Assembly (NCBI RefSeq): GCF_021389955.1
Contig: NZ_CP089980.1
Span: 1,239,501 to 1,303,500, forward strand
Origin: Fulvivirga maritima
GTDB lineage: Bacteria; Bacteroidota; Bacteroidia; Cytophagales; Cyclobacteriaceae
Direction of reading: 5' to 3'
Length of the DNA stretch: 64,000 nt
Under the pieces are notes generated by a model. The model searched no databases and was not told the DNA's origin. It saw only the letters and a list, made by a program, of their open reading frames with translations. Shown here piece after piece: positions 26,383-37,286 of the stretch (the stretch's first letter is position 1; every line of letters begins with the position of its first letter). Both the position numbers and the translations under genes were made by a program.

Positions 26383-29300
26383 ATGAAGAAAGTTTTACCA
26401 TTTATTTTGATTTCCATTTTTGTTTTCACCTCTAGCTATGAGGTCTATTCACAAAAAATGGACCAGCTCAACCAGAAGTTTGAAATTATTTGCTACGCCA
26501 CTGATGTGAGTAGCGGGGTAAGAATATTACCACCTAAGGCCCCTGGCAACGCCCGGCAAAGCTCCGCCAATATAGAAGTTAACTATGGTAGCGGTTTCAC
26601 CCCAGAAGCCAGAGCAGCATTCCAAAGAGCAGTAGACATTTGGGCTACTTTACTAAACTCTTCTGTTACAATAAAAATAGATGCATACTGGAGACCTTTA
26701 GGTGAGAATGTGCTAGGTAGCGCAGGATGGAATAATGCCTTTAGAAATTTTGAAGGTGCACTAAGACCAGACACTTGGTACCCTGTAGCATTGGCAGAAA
26801 AAATGGCCAATCAAGACCTGAATGATCCTGAAAGCGCTGATATAGTAGCTAACTTCAATAGCGATTTTAATTGGTACTTGGGCACAGATGGAAATCCCGC
26901 AGCAAGTCAGTATGATCTGGTGTCTGTGGTTTTACATGAAATAGGCCATGGACTAGGTTTTGTAGACTCCTTCGCCTATGAAGAAGGTATTGCAGGCTAT
27001 GGTTTAGGAGGAAGTGTGGTATTCCCTTTTATTTTTGATACTTATGTAGCTAATGCCAGCATGGAATCTTTAATGGATGTTCACCCTAACTTCTCAAGTG
27101 AATTGGGAAGCGCCGTAACCAATGGTAGCGTTTATTTTAACTCTCCCATAGCTATGGCTAACCATGGAGACATAAAACTTTACGCCCCAGAAACTTGGAA
27201 CCCTGGTTCCAGCATAGCTCACTTAGATGAAAGCACTTACAACAATACAGAGAATGCTCTAATGACTCCTCAAATAGGTCCGCAAGAGACTATGCAATCT
27301 CCTGGCCCTATAACTATGGATATGTTTACTGATATGGGCTGGACTTACACTTACATCAATCATACACAATTACCTAATACCGAAGATATTAATGCGGACA
27401 ACTATGAAGTAGTAGCCTCCATCTCCAGTGACAATGGGTATGATGCTAATAGCGTTAAGCTCCACTATTCAAGAGATGCTTTTACCTCTGAAGATGAAGA
27501 AGTGACAATGACCCCAACCGGTAATTCCAATGAATTTTCAGCTGTAATCCCTTCACTCCAATTGCAAGGGACTTTATACAGTTACTACATCACCGTAAAT
27601 GATGACTTAGACAGAACCTTCTATAAACCCTCATTAGCTCCAGATTTTTTCTATTCTTTTAGAAGTGATTATGATACTGATGCCCCTATTATAACGCATG
27701 AAGGCCCCAGCTTTGTAAGGGATACCGATAATGAACTGGTTCTTGAAGCAGTAGTAAGAGATTTCCTTCCATTAGAAGAGGTTATAGTTAACTACAATGT
27801 AAATGGAGGAGCAAACCAAACAGCAACATTTGTATTAGTTGATGAATTTGACAGCTTATACCAAGCGACAGTAAACCTTACACCTTTAAACCTACAAGAA
27901 GGAGATATTTTTAATTACAATATTTCAGCAGTAGACCAGGCAGGAACAGCAAATAGTGCGAATTACCCCGCCAGCGGAAACATCTCAATACCAGTAGTAG
28001 CTTTGGCTCCTTCAGTAGTAAAATACCGAAATGATTTCAACAGCCCTTCTGATGATTTCTTTGTTAGTAACAATTTTAGAATTAGTACTCCTTCAGGCTT
28101 CTCCAATGGCGCCATTCACTCTGATCACCCCTACCTAGATGGTACAGGAACTAATCTTGAAAGCGACTATACATACATGATGCGCGTACCCATTATTTTA
28201 AATGATCAAGATGCTACTATTACTTTTCGTGAAGTAGTGTTAGTAGAGCCTGGTGAAACTGGCTCCAGTTTTGGTGGAAGCGACTTTTATGATTATGTAG
28301 TAGTTGAAGGCTCTAATGATGGCGGTCGTACCTGGATTCCTTTTACTGATGGCTATGACAGCCGTCTTAACTCAGAATGGCTTTCAGATTATAATGCTAA
28401 CATGGATGCAGACAATAATTCCACCACACAGGGAACGTCATCTATGTATTCGGAACACATTATTGACATGTTAGGTGATGGCAACTTCGAGCCCGGTGAA
28501 GAAATCCTGATTCAATTTAGACTTCATGCTGATCAATTTGCACACGGCTGGGGTTGGGCTATTGATGATTTAGAAATACAAACCGACAGCGAAGGACCAG
28601 AGATAAGACATAACTTTGAAAATTATATTTTAGAGAACTTAGGCTTTTCTGTACTCACTGAGGTTACTGATAATTATGAGGTAGATAGCGTGGCCATAGA
28701 GTTTTTTAAAGATGGAGAGCCTATCACAGTATTTCAGTTCGATGCTAATGCTGCCAATACTTATGAGGCAATATTAAACTTTGAAGGTCTGGAGCTAAAT
28801 GAAACCTTTCAATATAGAATCATAGCTTTTGATAACAATGAGCCTGAAGCTAATATCTCCTACCTGCCATCAGAGGATACTTTTTTCAATGTTACCTATC
28901 TCAACTTTGGTAGCCCTGCCGCTTCCTATTCATTCAATGGCAGCTCATCGGCAGACGATTTTATTGGCAACTTCTTTGAAATTACTGATGCCGGAGACTT
29001 TAGCTCACCACTGATCCAATCCGTGCATCCTTATTACACTGGCTTTGGAATAGGAGATAGTAGTAACTTCACTTACACACTCAAGACTCCAATTACTATT
29101 GATGCCAACAGGCCACTAATTGGTTTCAAAGAAGTAGTATTGGTAGAGCCCAACTCTTCGGGCGTACCAGGAGATGCCAGCTACAGAGATTATGTGGTAA
29201 TAGAAGGTTCTGCAGATGGCGGTACTACATGGCATCCGTTCGTGGAAGGGTATGATTCAAAAATTAATTCTGACTGGAGTCAGGCTTTTTCTAACTCAGC

Positions 29301-29748
29301 AGATGGAAGTGAATCATTATTCAAATACAGAGTGGTAAATATGACCAGATCAGGAAACTTCAGTGATGGTGATGATGTGATTATTCGATTCAGGCTGCTG
29401 TCTGACCGTGAAATAAATGGCTGGGGCTGGGCCATTGATGATTTTGAGGTGCAAACAGAAGCTATTGCATCTGTAGATGAAGAGCTCAATTTCCAAGAGC
29501 TAACTTTTTACCCTAATCCGGCTAGAAGTACACTCTCATTGTCTATAATAGATTCATTGCCTTTAGATCAATTAACATTAAAAATGTTTAATAGTAAGGG
29601 ACAAAATATCTACCAAAATGAATTTGAAGGCGGAAGTTATAGCTTATCTGCTACCATTGACATCAGTAATCAGCCTTCTGGTATTTATCTGGTAAATATC
29701 TCTACCGAAAAAGGATCTGTAACCAGAAAAATAATTATTAGTCAATAA
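26383..29748 (+). CDS. Large secreted metalloprotease-like protein with T9SS sorting domain
   Basis: The 1121-residue exported protein has a signal peptide (KVLPFILISIFVFTSSY, cleavage near VYSQ). The zinc motif HEIGHGLGFVDS lies near residue 186 in an N-terminal region of about 330 residues; SIAHLDE near residue 286 and an ALMTP segment may supply the third ligand and the Met-turn. Ig-like spacers follow. Two homologous modules of about 190 residues (around 547-735 and 852-1030) share FREVVLVEP/FKEVVLVEP, a VVVEGS/VVIEGS strand and GWGWAIDD. The C-terminus is a type A T9SS sorting domain, YPNPARSTLSLS to KIIISQ. ATG 26362 is an alternative start; 26383 places the signal properly. It is probably a surface or secreted protease. 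Confidence 0.82.
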   Translation: MKKVLPFILISIFVFTSSYEVYSQKMDQLNQKFEIICYATDVSSGVRILPPKAPGNARQSSANIEVNYGSGFTPEARAAFQRAVDIWATLLNSSVTIKIDAYWRPLGENVLGSAGWNNAFRNFEGALRPDTWYPVALAEKMANQDLNDPESADIVANFNSDFNWYLGTDGNPAASQYDLVSVVLHEIGHGLGFVDSFAYEEGIAGYGLGGSVVFPFIFDTYVANASMESLMDVHPNFSSELGSAVTNGSVYFNSPIAMANHGDIKLYAPETWNPGSSIAHLDESTYNNTENALMTPQIGPQETMQSPGPITMDMFTDMGWTYTYINHTQLPNTEDINADNYEVVASISSDNGYDANSVKLHYSRDAFTSEDEEVTMTPTGNSNEFSAVIPSLQLQGTLYSYYITVNDDLDRTFYKPSLAPDFFYSFRSDYDTDAPIITHEGPSFVRDTDNELVLEAVVRDFLPLEEVIVNYNVNGGANQTATFVLVDEFDSLYQATVNLTPLNLQEGDIFNYNISAVDQAGTANSANYPASGNISIPVVALAPSVVKYRNDFNSPSDDFFVSNNFRISTPSGFSNGAIHSDHPYLDGTGTNLESDYTYMMRVPIILNDQDATITFREVVLVEPGETGSSFGGSDFYDYVVVEGSNDGGRTWIPFTDGYDSRLNSEWLSDYNANMDADNNSTTQGTSSMYSEHIIDMLGDGNFEPGEEILIQFRLHADQFAHGWGWAIDDLEIQTDSEGPEIRHNFENYILENLGFSVLTEVTDNYEVDSVAIEFFKDGEPITVFQFDANAANTYEAILNFEGLELNETFQYRIIAFDNNEPEANISYLPSEDTFFNVTYLNFGSPAASYSFNGSSSADDFIGNFFEITDAGDFSSPLIQSVHPYYTGFGIGDSSNFTYTLKTPITIDANRPLIGFKEVVLVEPNSSGVPGDASYRDYVVIEGSADGGTTWHPFVEGYDSKINSDWSQAFSNSADGSESLFKYRVVNMTRSGNFSDGDDVIIRFRLLSDREINGWGWAIDDFEVQTEAIASVDEELNFQELTFYPNPARSTLSLSIIDSLPLDQLTLKMFNSKGQNIYQNEFEGGSYSLSATIDISNQPSGIYLVNISTEKGSVTRKIIISQ

Positions 29749-29795
29749 ATAGCCATATAAAATAATAGAATAACAGGGGTAGGCGAAATGTGGTT

Positions 29796-29824
29796 TTGAT
29801 TCTAAGGTTTTTGCTTTAACTTTG
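29796..29824 (+). promoter_or_regulatory. carB promoter
   Basis: TTG (29796-29798, within TTTTG) and TAACTTTG (29817-29824) are 18 bases apart, a very good match to the Bacteroidota -33/-7 layout. The predicted start is about 40 bases before ATG 29874. Confidence 0.7.
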
Positions 29825-29873
29825 TGCCAATTTATACAAAAGCATATTTCGCAAACCACACAAACATTTTTAA

Positions 29874-32687
29874 ATGCCAAGAGATAGGAGCATCAGGTCG
29901 GTTTTAATCATTGGAAGCGGACCTATTGTTATTGGACAAGCATGTGAATTCGATTATTCGGGATCACAAGCCTCTCGTTCACTAAGAGAAGAAGGTATAG
30001 AAGTCATTCTGATCAATTCCAACCCGGCAACGATTATGACTGACAAGGTCACTGCAGACCACATTTACCTCAAGCCACTCACTAAAAAATCCATTAAAGA
30101 AATCCTTGAAAAGCATAATGTTGACGCTGTACTACCCACCATGGGAGGTCAAACAGCGCTTAACCTGGCCATTGAATGCCAGAAAGCTGGACTTTGGGAT
30201 CATTATGGAGTAAAAATAATCGGGGTAGACATCGATGCGATCGAAACTACAGAAGATCGTGAGAAGTTCCGATTAAAGATGAATGAACTGGGGGTTAATG
30301 TATGTAAAGGTGAAACAGCCACTTCTTTCTTACAAGGAAAGGAAATCGCACAAGAGATCGGCTTTCCTTTAGTAATAAGGCCTTCATATACCTTAGGAGG
30401 TTCTGGAGGAGGTTTTGTAAACTCACCCGACGAGTTTGAAAAAGCACTTACTCACGGGCTACATACCTCACCTATTCATGAAGTACTTATTGAGCAAAGT
30501 ATCCTTGGATGGAAAGAATACGAGCTAGAGCTACTGAGAGATAATAAAGGTAATATTATCATCATCTGTTCTATCGAGAACTTTGACCCTATGGGGGTTC
30601 ATACAGGAGACTCTATTACGGTAGCACCTGCCATGACCTTGCCTGACACCGTTTATCAGGAAATGCGTAACCTCGCTATTAAAATGATGAACGGAATAGG
30701 AATGTTCGCAGGAGGCTGTAACGTTCAGTTTGCTGTTAACCCTGATGATGATTCTATAATAGGAATTGAAATCAACCCAAGGGTATCAAGATCATCAGCA
30801 CTGGCATCTAAAGCTACTGGTTATCCTATTGCTAAAATAGCGGCTAAACTGGCTATTGGCTATAACCTGGATGAACTAAGCAATGCCATTACAGGCACTA
30901 CTTCTGCTTACTTTGAGCCAGCATTAGATTATGTAATTGTAAAAATACCTAGATGGAACTTTGATAAGTTCCAGGGTTCTGACAGACACTTAGGTCTCTC
31001 TATGAAATCTGTAGGAGAGGTTATGGGTATTGGAAGAAACTTCCAGGAAGCCCTTCAGAAAGCCTGTCAGTCATTAGAAATAAAAAGAAATGGTCTGGGA
31101 GCGGATGGCAAAGAGCTTACAGATCAAAAAGCAATATTAGAAAGTCTGGAGCACCCTAGCTGGAACAGACTATTCCATATCTATGACGCCTTTAAATTGG
31201 GGGTTTCTTTCAAAACCATTGAAAAACTCACCAAAATAGACAAATGGTTCCTCAACCAGATTGAAGAACTTATTCTGCTAGAAGACGAAATAGAGAAACA
31301 TACCATAGATACACTTCCTTTTGACCTGCTTAAAGAAGCTAAAGAAAAAGGATACGCTGACAGACAACTTGGTCATTTGATGAGATGCCTGGAAAGTGAA
31401 GTATTTAACAAGCGTAAAGAGCTTGGCCTTAACAGAGTTTACAAACTTGTAGACACCTGTGCTGCCGAGTTTGAAGCTCAAACACCATATTATTACTCTA
31501 CTTTCGATCAGGAAAACGAATCTAAGGTTTCTGATAAAAAGAAAGTAATTGTACTAGGTTCAGGACCAAACAGAATTGGTCAGGGTATAGAGTTTGACTA
31601 TTCATGTGTACACGGAATCCTGGCTGCTAAAGAATGTGGCTATGAAACCATCATGATCAACTGTAACCCTGAAACAGTATCTACTGATTTCGATGTGGCC
31701 GATAAGCTATATTTCGAGCCTGTATTCTGGGAGCATATCTATGAAATCATTCTTCAGGAAAATCCTGTAGGAGTAATAGTACAGCTCGGCGGACAAACCG
31801 CTCTGAAACTGGCTGAAAAGCTTGAGAAATATGGAATTAAAATACTAGGTACTAACTTCGAGTCTCTGGATTTAGCTGAAGACAGAGGTAGTTTCTCTAA
31901 TATTTTGAAAGAGAATGACATTCCTTACCCAGAATTTGGAGTAGCGGAAGATGCAGAAACAGCCATTGAGTTATCAAAAGATATCGGATTCCCGCTATTG
32001 GTAAGACCATCTTATGTATTAGGAGGTCAAAGCATGAAAATTGTGATCAATGAAACAGAGCTGGAATCACACATAGTAGACATATTAAGAAACATCCCTG
32101 GTAACAAAGTATTACTAGACCACTTCCTGGATGGCGCTATAGAAGCTGAAGCTGATGCCATTTGTGATGGTGAAGATGTTTATATAATAGGTATTATGCA
32201 GCACATAGAGCCTGCTGGTATTCACTCCGGAGACTCATACGCTGTATTACCACCGTATAACTTGGGTGATTTGGTAATAGCTCAAATAGAAGCTTTTACT
32301 AAAAAAATAGCCCTGGCACTTAATACAGTAGGTCTTATAAACATACAGTTCGCTATAAAAGATGATAAAGTGTACATTATAGAAGCTAACCCTAGAGCTT
32401 CTCGTACGGTACCATTCATTTGTAAAGCGTATGACGAACCTTATGTGAATTATGCCGTTAAAGTAATGTTAGGGGAGAAAAAAGTAAAAGACTTTACTTT
32501 CAGCCCTATGAAAAAAGGATATGCTATAAAAGAGCCGGTGTTCTCATTTGAGAAGTTCCCTAACGTAAATAAAGAGTTAGGACCTGAAATGAAATCTACC
32601 GGAGAGGCTATCTACTTTATTGAAGATCTTATGGATGATTTCTTCCTAAAGATCTATTCAGAAAGAAACCTATATTTAAGTAAATAG
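29874..32687 (+). CDS. carB: Carbamoyl-phosphate synthase large subunit lacking the MGS domain
   Basis: This enzyme makes carbamoyl phosphate from ammonia (from CarA), bicarbonate and two ATP for arginine and pyrimidine synthesis. Two homologous ATP-grasp halves are seen: the first begins LIIGSGPIVIGQACEFDYSG, the second LGSGPNRIGQGIEFDYSC near residue 560. Each has RPSYxLGG (RPSYTLGGSGGGF, RPSYVLGGQSM) and the metal site EINPRVSRSSA / EANPRASRT. The protein ends at residue 937, just after the second carboxylate domain, whereas enteric CarB is about 1073. The C-terminal methylglyoxal-synthase-like allosteric domain is absent, with a clean stop. carA is not in the window. Confidence 0.94.
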   Translation: MPRDRSIRSVLIIGSGPIVIGQACEFDYSGSQASRSLREEGIEVILINSNPATIMTDKVTADHIYLKPLTKKSIKEILEKHNVDAVLPTMGGQTALNLAIECQKAGLWDHYGVKIIGVDIDAIETTEDREKFRLKMNELGVNVCKGETATSFLQGKEIAQEIGFPLVIRPSYTLGGSGGGFVNSPDEFEKALTHGLHTSPIHEVLIEQSILGWKEYELELLRDNKGNIIIICSIENFDPMGVHTGDSITVAPAMTLPDTVYQEMRNLAIKMMNGIGMFAGGCNVQFAVNPDDDSIIGIEINPRVSRSSALASKATGYPIAKIAAKLAIGYNLDELSNAITGTTSAYFEPALDYVIVKIPRWNFDKFQGSDRHLGLSMKSVGEVMGIGRNFQEALQKACQSLEIKRNGLGADGKELTDQKAILESLEHPSWNRLFHIYDAFKLGVSFKTIEKLTKIDKWFLNQIEELILLEDEIEKHTIDTLPFDLLKEAKEKGYADRQLGHLMRCLESEVFNKRKELGLNRVYKLVDTCAAEFEAQTPYYYSTFDQENESKVSDKKKVIVLGSGPNRIGQGIEFDYSCVHGILAAKECGYETIMINCNPETVSTDFDVADKLYFEPVFWEHIYEIILQENPVGVIVQLGGQTALKLAEKLEKYGIKILGTNFESLDLAEDRGSFSNILKENDIPYPEFGVAEDAETAIELSKDIGFPLLVRPSYVLGGQSMKIVINETELESHIVDILRNIPGNKVLLDHFLDGAIEAEADAICDGEDVYIIGIMQHIEPAGIHSGDSYAVLPPYNLGDLVIAQIEAFTKKIALALNTVGLINIQFAIKDDKVYIIEANPRASRTVPFICKAYDEPYVNYAVKVMLGEKKVKDFTFSPMKKGYAIKEPVFSFEKFPNVNKELGPEMKSTGEAIYFIEDLMDDFFLKIYSERNLYLSK

Positions 32688-32711
32688 GTTGTTACTTTAA
32701 ATAGAAAGCAT

Positions 32712-32981
32712 ATGGGATTTTTAAAAACTGTAATAATTGCTTGTCTTATCATCTACCTTATCAATAAGGTATTTGGTATGATCATAAAGTTTTTAGCTGG
32801 TGGGTCTACTGCCAACCAGCGCAGTGGAAATGGAAACAGAAGCTATAACCACACACAATCAGCCAATTACAGGCAAAACGGTGATGTTAATATTGATTAT
32901 GTTCCAAAAAATAATTCCCATAAAGACGTAAATGACTTCAAAGGAGGAGAATACGTAGATTACGAAGAGGTAAAAGAATAA
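32712..32981 (+). CDS. Small membrane-anchored protein, DUF4834-like
   Basis: This 89-residue protein has one N-terminal hydrophobic helix (VIIACLIIYLINKVFGMIIKFL) and a polar, Asn/Gln-rich linker. It ends with the conserved short motif GGEYVDYEEVKE, which is typical of a small Bacteroidota family annotated as DUF4834. Function is unknown; the motif at the end of a flexible tail suggests a docking peptide facing the cytoplasm. It lies 24 bp after carB and before a strong terminator, so it is co-transcribed with carB. Confidence 0.68.
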   Translation: MGFLKTVIIACLIIYLINKVFGMIIKFLAGGSTANQRSGNGNRSYNHTQSANYRQNGDVNIDYVPKNNSHKDVNDFKGGEYVDYEEVKE

Positions 32982-33010
32982 GTTATTTATAGATAATTTT
33001 AGTAATTTAT

Positions 33011-33054
33011 ACCCCGTTTTGTCTCCTCAAAGGAGATAAGAACGGGGTTTTTTA
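33011..33054 (+). terminator. Terminator of the carB operon
   Basis: A two-part stem, accccgtt/aacggggt outside and tctcct/aggaga inside, is followed by T6. It separates the carB-DUF4834 unit from dapF. Confidence 0.9.
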
Positions 33055-33067
33055 ATTTTTAGACATT

Positions 33068-33850
33068 ATGACATCAATTGATTTTTATAAATACCAGGCC
33101 ACAGGTAATGATTTTATTCTTATAGACAACCGTGATCCTCAGCTGGAACTCACTAAAGAAGAGATCGTTTTCTTGTGCGACCGTAAGTTTGGTATTGGCT
33201 CAGACGGCCTTATACTCATCCAAAATCATGAAGAATATGACTTTGAGATGGTTTTTTACAACCCTGACAGTAGCCAGAGTCTCTGTGGTAACGGTAGCCG
33301 CTGTGCGGTTAACTTCGCTAAATTCTTGGGAATTATAGATTCTACCACTAACTTCCTGGCTTTCGATGGAGCCCATTTTGCTGAGATACTTGATAATGGA
33401 GAAGTCAGACTAAAAATGTCTGATGTACAAAATGTCAGGCTTATGGCAGATGGTATATTTGTTGATACAGGTTCCCCGCATCTTATTAAGTATGTAATCA
33501 ATATTGATAACTACAGAGTATATGATGAAGGCAAGGCCATAAGAAACGGAGGCCTCTTCAAATCTGCTGGCGTAAATGTAAACTTTGTAGAAATTACCGG
33601 TGCTGATGAAATATTTGTAAGAACATATGAAAGAGGAGTAGAAAACGAAACCTTATCATGTGGTACCGGTGTTACAGCAGCTGCGCTTGCCTCTAGCACC
33701 AAAGAGCTCAACTCTCCTATCAAGGTAAACACCAAAGGTGGTAATTTAAGCGTTGAGTTTAATAAAAATGAAGATATGAGCTTCTCCGATGTTTATCTTT
33801 TAGGCCCAGCCAAAGAGGTTTTTAAAGGCTCTATTGAATTGGATAAATAA
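33068..33850 (+). CDS. dapF: Diaminopimelate epimerase
   Basis: The enzyme converts LL- to meso-diaminopimelate for lysine and peptidoglycan synthesis. It has 260 residues in two mirrored halves. The first catalytic Cys is in NPDSSQSLCGNGSRCA near residue 76, the second in LSCGTGVTAAAL near residue 199, and YQATGNDFILID opens the protein as usual. Both catalytic cysteines are present. It starts just after the carB terminator, so a promoter must lie in the short gap, but no clear -7 match is visible there. secA follows 67 bp downstream, with a near-consensus TAACTTTA between. Confidence 0.95.
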   Translation: MTSIDFYKYQATGNDFILIDNRDPQLELTKEEIVFLCDRKFGIGSDGLILIQNHEEYDFEMVFYNPDSSQSLCGNGSRCAVNFAKFLGIIDSTTNFLAFDGAHFAEILDNGEVRLKMSDVQNVRLMADGIFVDTGSPHLIKYVINIDNYRVYDEGKAIRNGGLFKSAGVNVNFVEITGADEIFVRTYERGVENETLSCGTGVTAAALASSTKELNSPIKVNTKGGNLSVEFNKNEDMSFSDVYLLGPAKEVFKGSIELDK

Positions 33851-33917
33851 TTTAATAAATAATTAGTATAAAAGGCCTTAACTTTAGGCACAGAAAATAT
33901 TGTAACTAAGAGCAAGT

Positions 33918-36900
33918 ATGTTAAAGTTTATAACAAAAGTGTTTGGTGGTACCAAGTCCGAAAAGGATATTAAGAAATTGATACCAATAGTTGAAGAAGT
34001 CAACAAAGAATATGCTCAGCTAACGAATATAAGTGATGATGAACTGAGAGGAAAAACCAGAGAAGTTCAGGATAAAATCGACTCCTCTCTTAAATCTATA
34101 GATGATCAGATAGCAGACCTTCATCAGCAGACTGAAGATAATCCTGACTTGGATATTCACACCAAAGAAGAAATTTTCTCCAAAATTGACAAACTGGAGG
34201 AAGACAGAAATAAGGATCTTGAAAAAGTATTGAAGACTGTACTTCCTACTGCTTTTGCTATAATCAAAGAGACTGCTCGTAGGTTTAAAGAAAACGGCAA
34301 AATGGAAGTAACAGCTACTATGCTGGATAAATCCATTTCTGCCAAAAAGAAAAACGTAGAAATTCAGGGCGAAACGGCTATCTGGCATAACAAGTGGATG
34401 GCAGCTGGCAATGAAATCACCTGGGATATGCTACACTATGATGTGCAAATCATAGGTGGTATAGTGCTACATGAAGGTAAAATAGCTGAGATGGCTACTG
34501 GTGAAGGTAAAACTTTAGTAGCAACCCTCCCCGCCTTCTTAAATGCATTGGCAAAAAGAGGCGTTCACATAGTTACGGTAAACGATTACCTGGCTAAGCG
34601 TGATAGCGAATGGATGGCTCCTATTTTTGAATTCCATGGATTAACCGTAGACTGTGTTGACAGGCATGAGCCTAACTCTGATGAAAGAAGGGAGGCATAT
34701 CATGCAGACATCACTTATGGTACCAATAATGAGTTTGGCTTCGACTACCTACGTGACAATATGTCTCGTGACCCTAAAGAACTAGTTCAGAGAAAACACC
34801 ACTATGCTATGGTGGATGAGGTAGATTCAGTACTTATTGATGAAGCCAGAACACCTTTGATCATTTCCGGGCCGGTACCTAAAGGAGATGAGCACGAGTT
34901 TTATGACCTAAAACCACGTATTGGCAAACTAGTAGAGGCTCAAAGAAAACTAGTATCTCAGTATTTAATTGAGGCTAAAAGACTGATAAGTGAAGGAGAT
35001 GAAAAAGCAGGCGGATTATCATTATTCCGTGCTTACAGAGGTCTTCCTAAACATAAACCTCTTATTAAATATTTAAGTGAAACTGGTGTTCGTCAGATTT
35101 TACAAAAAACTGAGAACTATTACCTTCAGGATAATCAAAAAATGATGCCTGAGGCGGATGATCCTTTGTTCTTCACTATTGATGAAAAGCATAACAGTAT
35201 AGAACTTACTGAAAAAGGTATTGACCTGATTACAGGTGAAGGTGAAGATCCTAACTTCTTCATCATGCCTGATATAGGTACTGAAATAGCTGACCTTGAA
35301 AAAGATGAAGTTCTTTCTGATGAAGATAAAGTAAGCAAGAAAGATTCACTGATTAAGGACTACGCTGAGAAATCTCAAAGGATCCACTCAGTGAACCAAT
35401 TATTAAAAGCATATACGCTCTTCGAAAAAGACACAGAGTACATCATAGTAGATGGAAAAGTAAAAATTGTAGATGAGCAAACTGGTCGTGTAATGGACGG
35501 AAGAAGATACTCTGACGGATTACACCAAGCCATAGAAGCAAAGGAAAATGTGAAGGTAGAAGATGCCACACAGACCTACGCTACCATTACATTACAAAAC
35601 TATTTCCGTATGTACCACAAATTAGCTGGTATGACGGGTACTGCAGAAACAGAAGCTGGTGAGTTCTGGGAAATTTATGAGTTGGACGTAGTAGTAATAC
35701 CTACAAACAAACCAATAGCCCGAGCCGACAGGCAAGATATGGTGTATAAAACCATCAGAGAAAAATTCAATGCTGTAGTAGATGAAATAGTTGTACTCAC
35801 CGAAGCAGGGCGTCCTGTACTGGTAGGTACTACCTCGGTAGAGATATCTGAGTTACTAAGTCGTATGCTTAATATGCGTAAGATTAAACACCAGGTACTC
35901 AACGCCAAGCAGCACCAGAGAGAAGCAGAAGTGGTAGCCGAAGCGGGTAAACCAGGTACCGTAACCATAGCTACAAACATGGCTGGTAGAGGTACTGACA
36001 TTAAGTTATCAGCAGAGTCTAAAGCTGCTGGTGGTTTAGCTATTATCGGTACAGAAAGACATGAATCAAGAAGGGTAGACAGACAGCTTAGAGGTAGATC
36101 TGGTAGACAAGGAGACCCTGGTTCTTCTCAATTCTTCGTATCTCTGGAAGACAACCTGATGAGGATGTTTATGCCTGAGAGAATAGCTAAAGTGATGGAC
36201 CGCTTAGGCCTGGAAGAAGGAGAAGTAATCTCTCACTCCATGGTAACTAAATCCATTGAAAGAGCTCAGAAAAAAGTTGAAGAAAATAACTTTGGTATAC
36301 GTAAAAGATTGCTGGAATATGATGATGTAATGAACTCTCAAAGAGAGGTAATCTACACCAGAAGGAAAAACGCCCTTTTCGGAGAAAGATTACAGTTAGA
36401 CATCATGAACATGCTGTACGATACCTGCGAAGATATTGTACTCAATACCAAGGGAGCTGGTAACTATGAAAGCTTTAAACTTACCGTGCTAGGTGTTTTA
36501 AGCATTGATTTTGAAATCAGCAAAGAAGAGTTTGAGAAAGTATCATCAGAAAAACTGGCTGATGACCTTTATAACCAGGCTTTAGAGCATTACAAAAGGA
36601 AAAACCAAGAGACTGCTAAAAGGTCCTTCCCTATCATACAGGATATTGAAGAAACAAGAGGAGCAACTATTGAAAATATTTTGGTTCCTTTTACTGATGG
36701 CAAAAGACAAATCGGAGTATCTTCTAACCTTAAAAAGTGTGTTGCTACTGAAAACAGAGAGCTGATTCGCTCAATGGAAAAAATGGTAACACTAGCCCTT
36801 ATTGACCAGCTTTGGAAAGATCATTTAAGAGAAATGGATGATCTGAAACAAAGTGTTCAGAATGCGGTATACGAGCAAAAAGATCCTTTATTGATTTATA

Positions 36901-37277
36901 AATTCGAAGGATTTGAATTATTCAAAAGGTTCATTGCTAAGGTAAATGAAGACACCATTTCATTCCTTCTTAAGGCAGATCTTCCTGTTCAGGAGGCTCA
37001 AGACGTGCAAGAAGCCAGAGCTCAGAGAAAGCAAAAACTGAAGGAGCAAAAAGATGAATCTAAATCCTTATTAAGTGGAGGCAGCAATGCTCAGGCTCAA
37101 GCCAGCGCTAACAGACCTCCTGCCGAAAAAACTATGCCTATTAAAGCAGAAAGAACTGTAGGTAGAAATGATAAGGTAACGGTTCAATATATGGATGGAA
37201 GCATTGTTAAAGATGTGAAATTCAAAAAAGTAGAAGAAGACATCAAAAATAATAAGTGCGTACTGGTTGAGGAATAA
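33918..37277 (+). CDS. secA: Preprotein translocase ATPase SecA
   Basis: This is the motor of Sec protein export. At 1119 residues it is longer than E. coli SecA (901), as is normal in Bacteroidota, with extra sequence near residues 50-110 and 330-480. Walker A MATGEGKT is near residue 193, [20 protein letters not shown] holds the Walker B/DEAD region, and [38 protein letters not shown] are motifs V/VI (written in parts). The SecB-binding zinc tail (CxC...C) is absent: after VGRND the C-terminus continues as [17 protein letters not shown] and ends LVEE. A SPOR lipoprotein gene starts 9 bp later. Confidence 0.95.
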   Translation: MLKFITKVFGGTKSEKDIKKLIPIVEEVNKEYAQLTNISDDELRGKTREVQDKIDSSLKSIDDQIADLHQQTEDNPDLDIHTKEEIFSKIDKLEEDRNKDLEKVLKTVLPTAFAIIKETARRFKENGKMEVTATMLDKSISAKKKNVEIQGETAIWHNKWMAAGNEITWDMLHYDVQIIGGIVLHEGKIAEMATGEGKTLVATLPAFLNALAKRGVHIVTVNDYLAKRDSEWMAPIFEFHGLTVDCVDRHEPNSDERREAYHADITYGTNNEFGFDYLRDNMSRDPKELVQRKHHYAMVDEVDSVLIDEARTPLIISGPVPKGDEHEFYDLKPRIGKLVEAQRKLVSQYLIEAKRLISEGDEKAGGLSLFRAYRGLPKHKPLIKYLSETGVRQILQKTENYYLQDNQKMMPEADDPLFFTIDEKHNSIELTEKGIDLITGEGEDPNFFIMPDIGTEIADLEKDEVLSDEDKVSKKDSLIKDYAEKSQRIHSVNQLLKAYTLFEKDTEYIIVDGKVKIVDEQTGRVMDGRRYSDGLHQAIEAKENVKVEDATQTYATITLQNYFRMYHKLAGMTGTAETEAGEFWEIYELDVVVIPTNKPIARADRQDMVYKTIREKFNAVVDEIVVLTEAGRPVLVGTTSVEISELLSRMLNMRKIKHQVLNAKQHQREAEVVAEAGKPGTVTIATNMAGRGTDIKLSAESKAAGGLAIIGTERHESRRVDRQLRGRSGRQGDPGSSQFFVSLEDNLMRMFMPERIAKVMDRLGLEEGEVISHSMVTKSIERAQKKVEENNFGIRKRLLEYDDVMNSQREVIYTRRKNALFGERLQLDIMNMLYDTCEDIVLNTKGAGNYESFKLTVLGVLSIDFEISKEEFEKVSSEKLADDLYNQALEHYKRKNQETAKRSFPIIQDIEETRGATIENILVPFTDGKRQIGVSSNLKKCVATENRELIRSMEKMVTLALIDQLWKDHLREMDDLKQSVQNAVYEQKDPLLIYKFEGFELFKRFIAKVNEDTISFLLKADLPVQEAQDVQEARAQRKQKLKEQKDESKSLLSGGSNAQAQASANRPPAEKTMPIKAERTVGRNDKVTVQYMDGSIVKDVKFKKVEEDIKNNKCVLVEE

Positions 37278-37286
37278 GCAATAACT

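Noticed and set aside
34020-34388. Minus-strand open frame of about 120 codons inside secA
   Set aside because: Antisense to a strongly conserved gene, no start or domain support.
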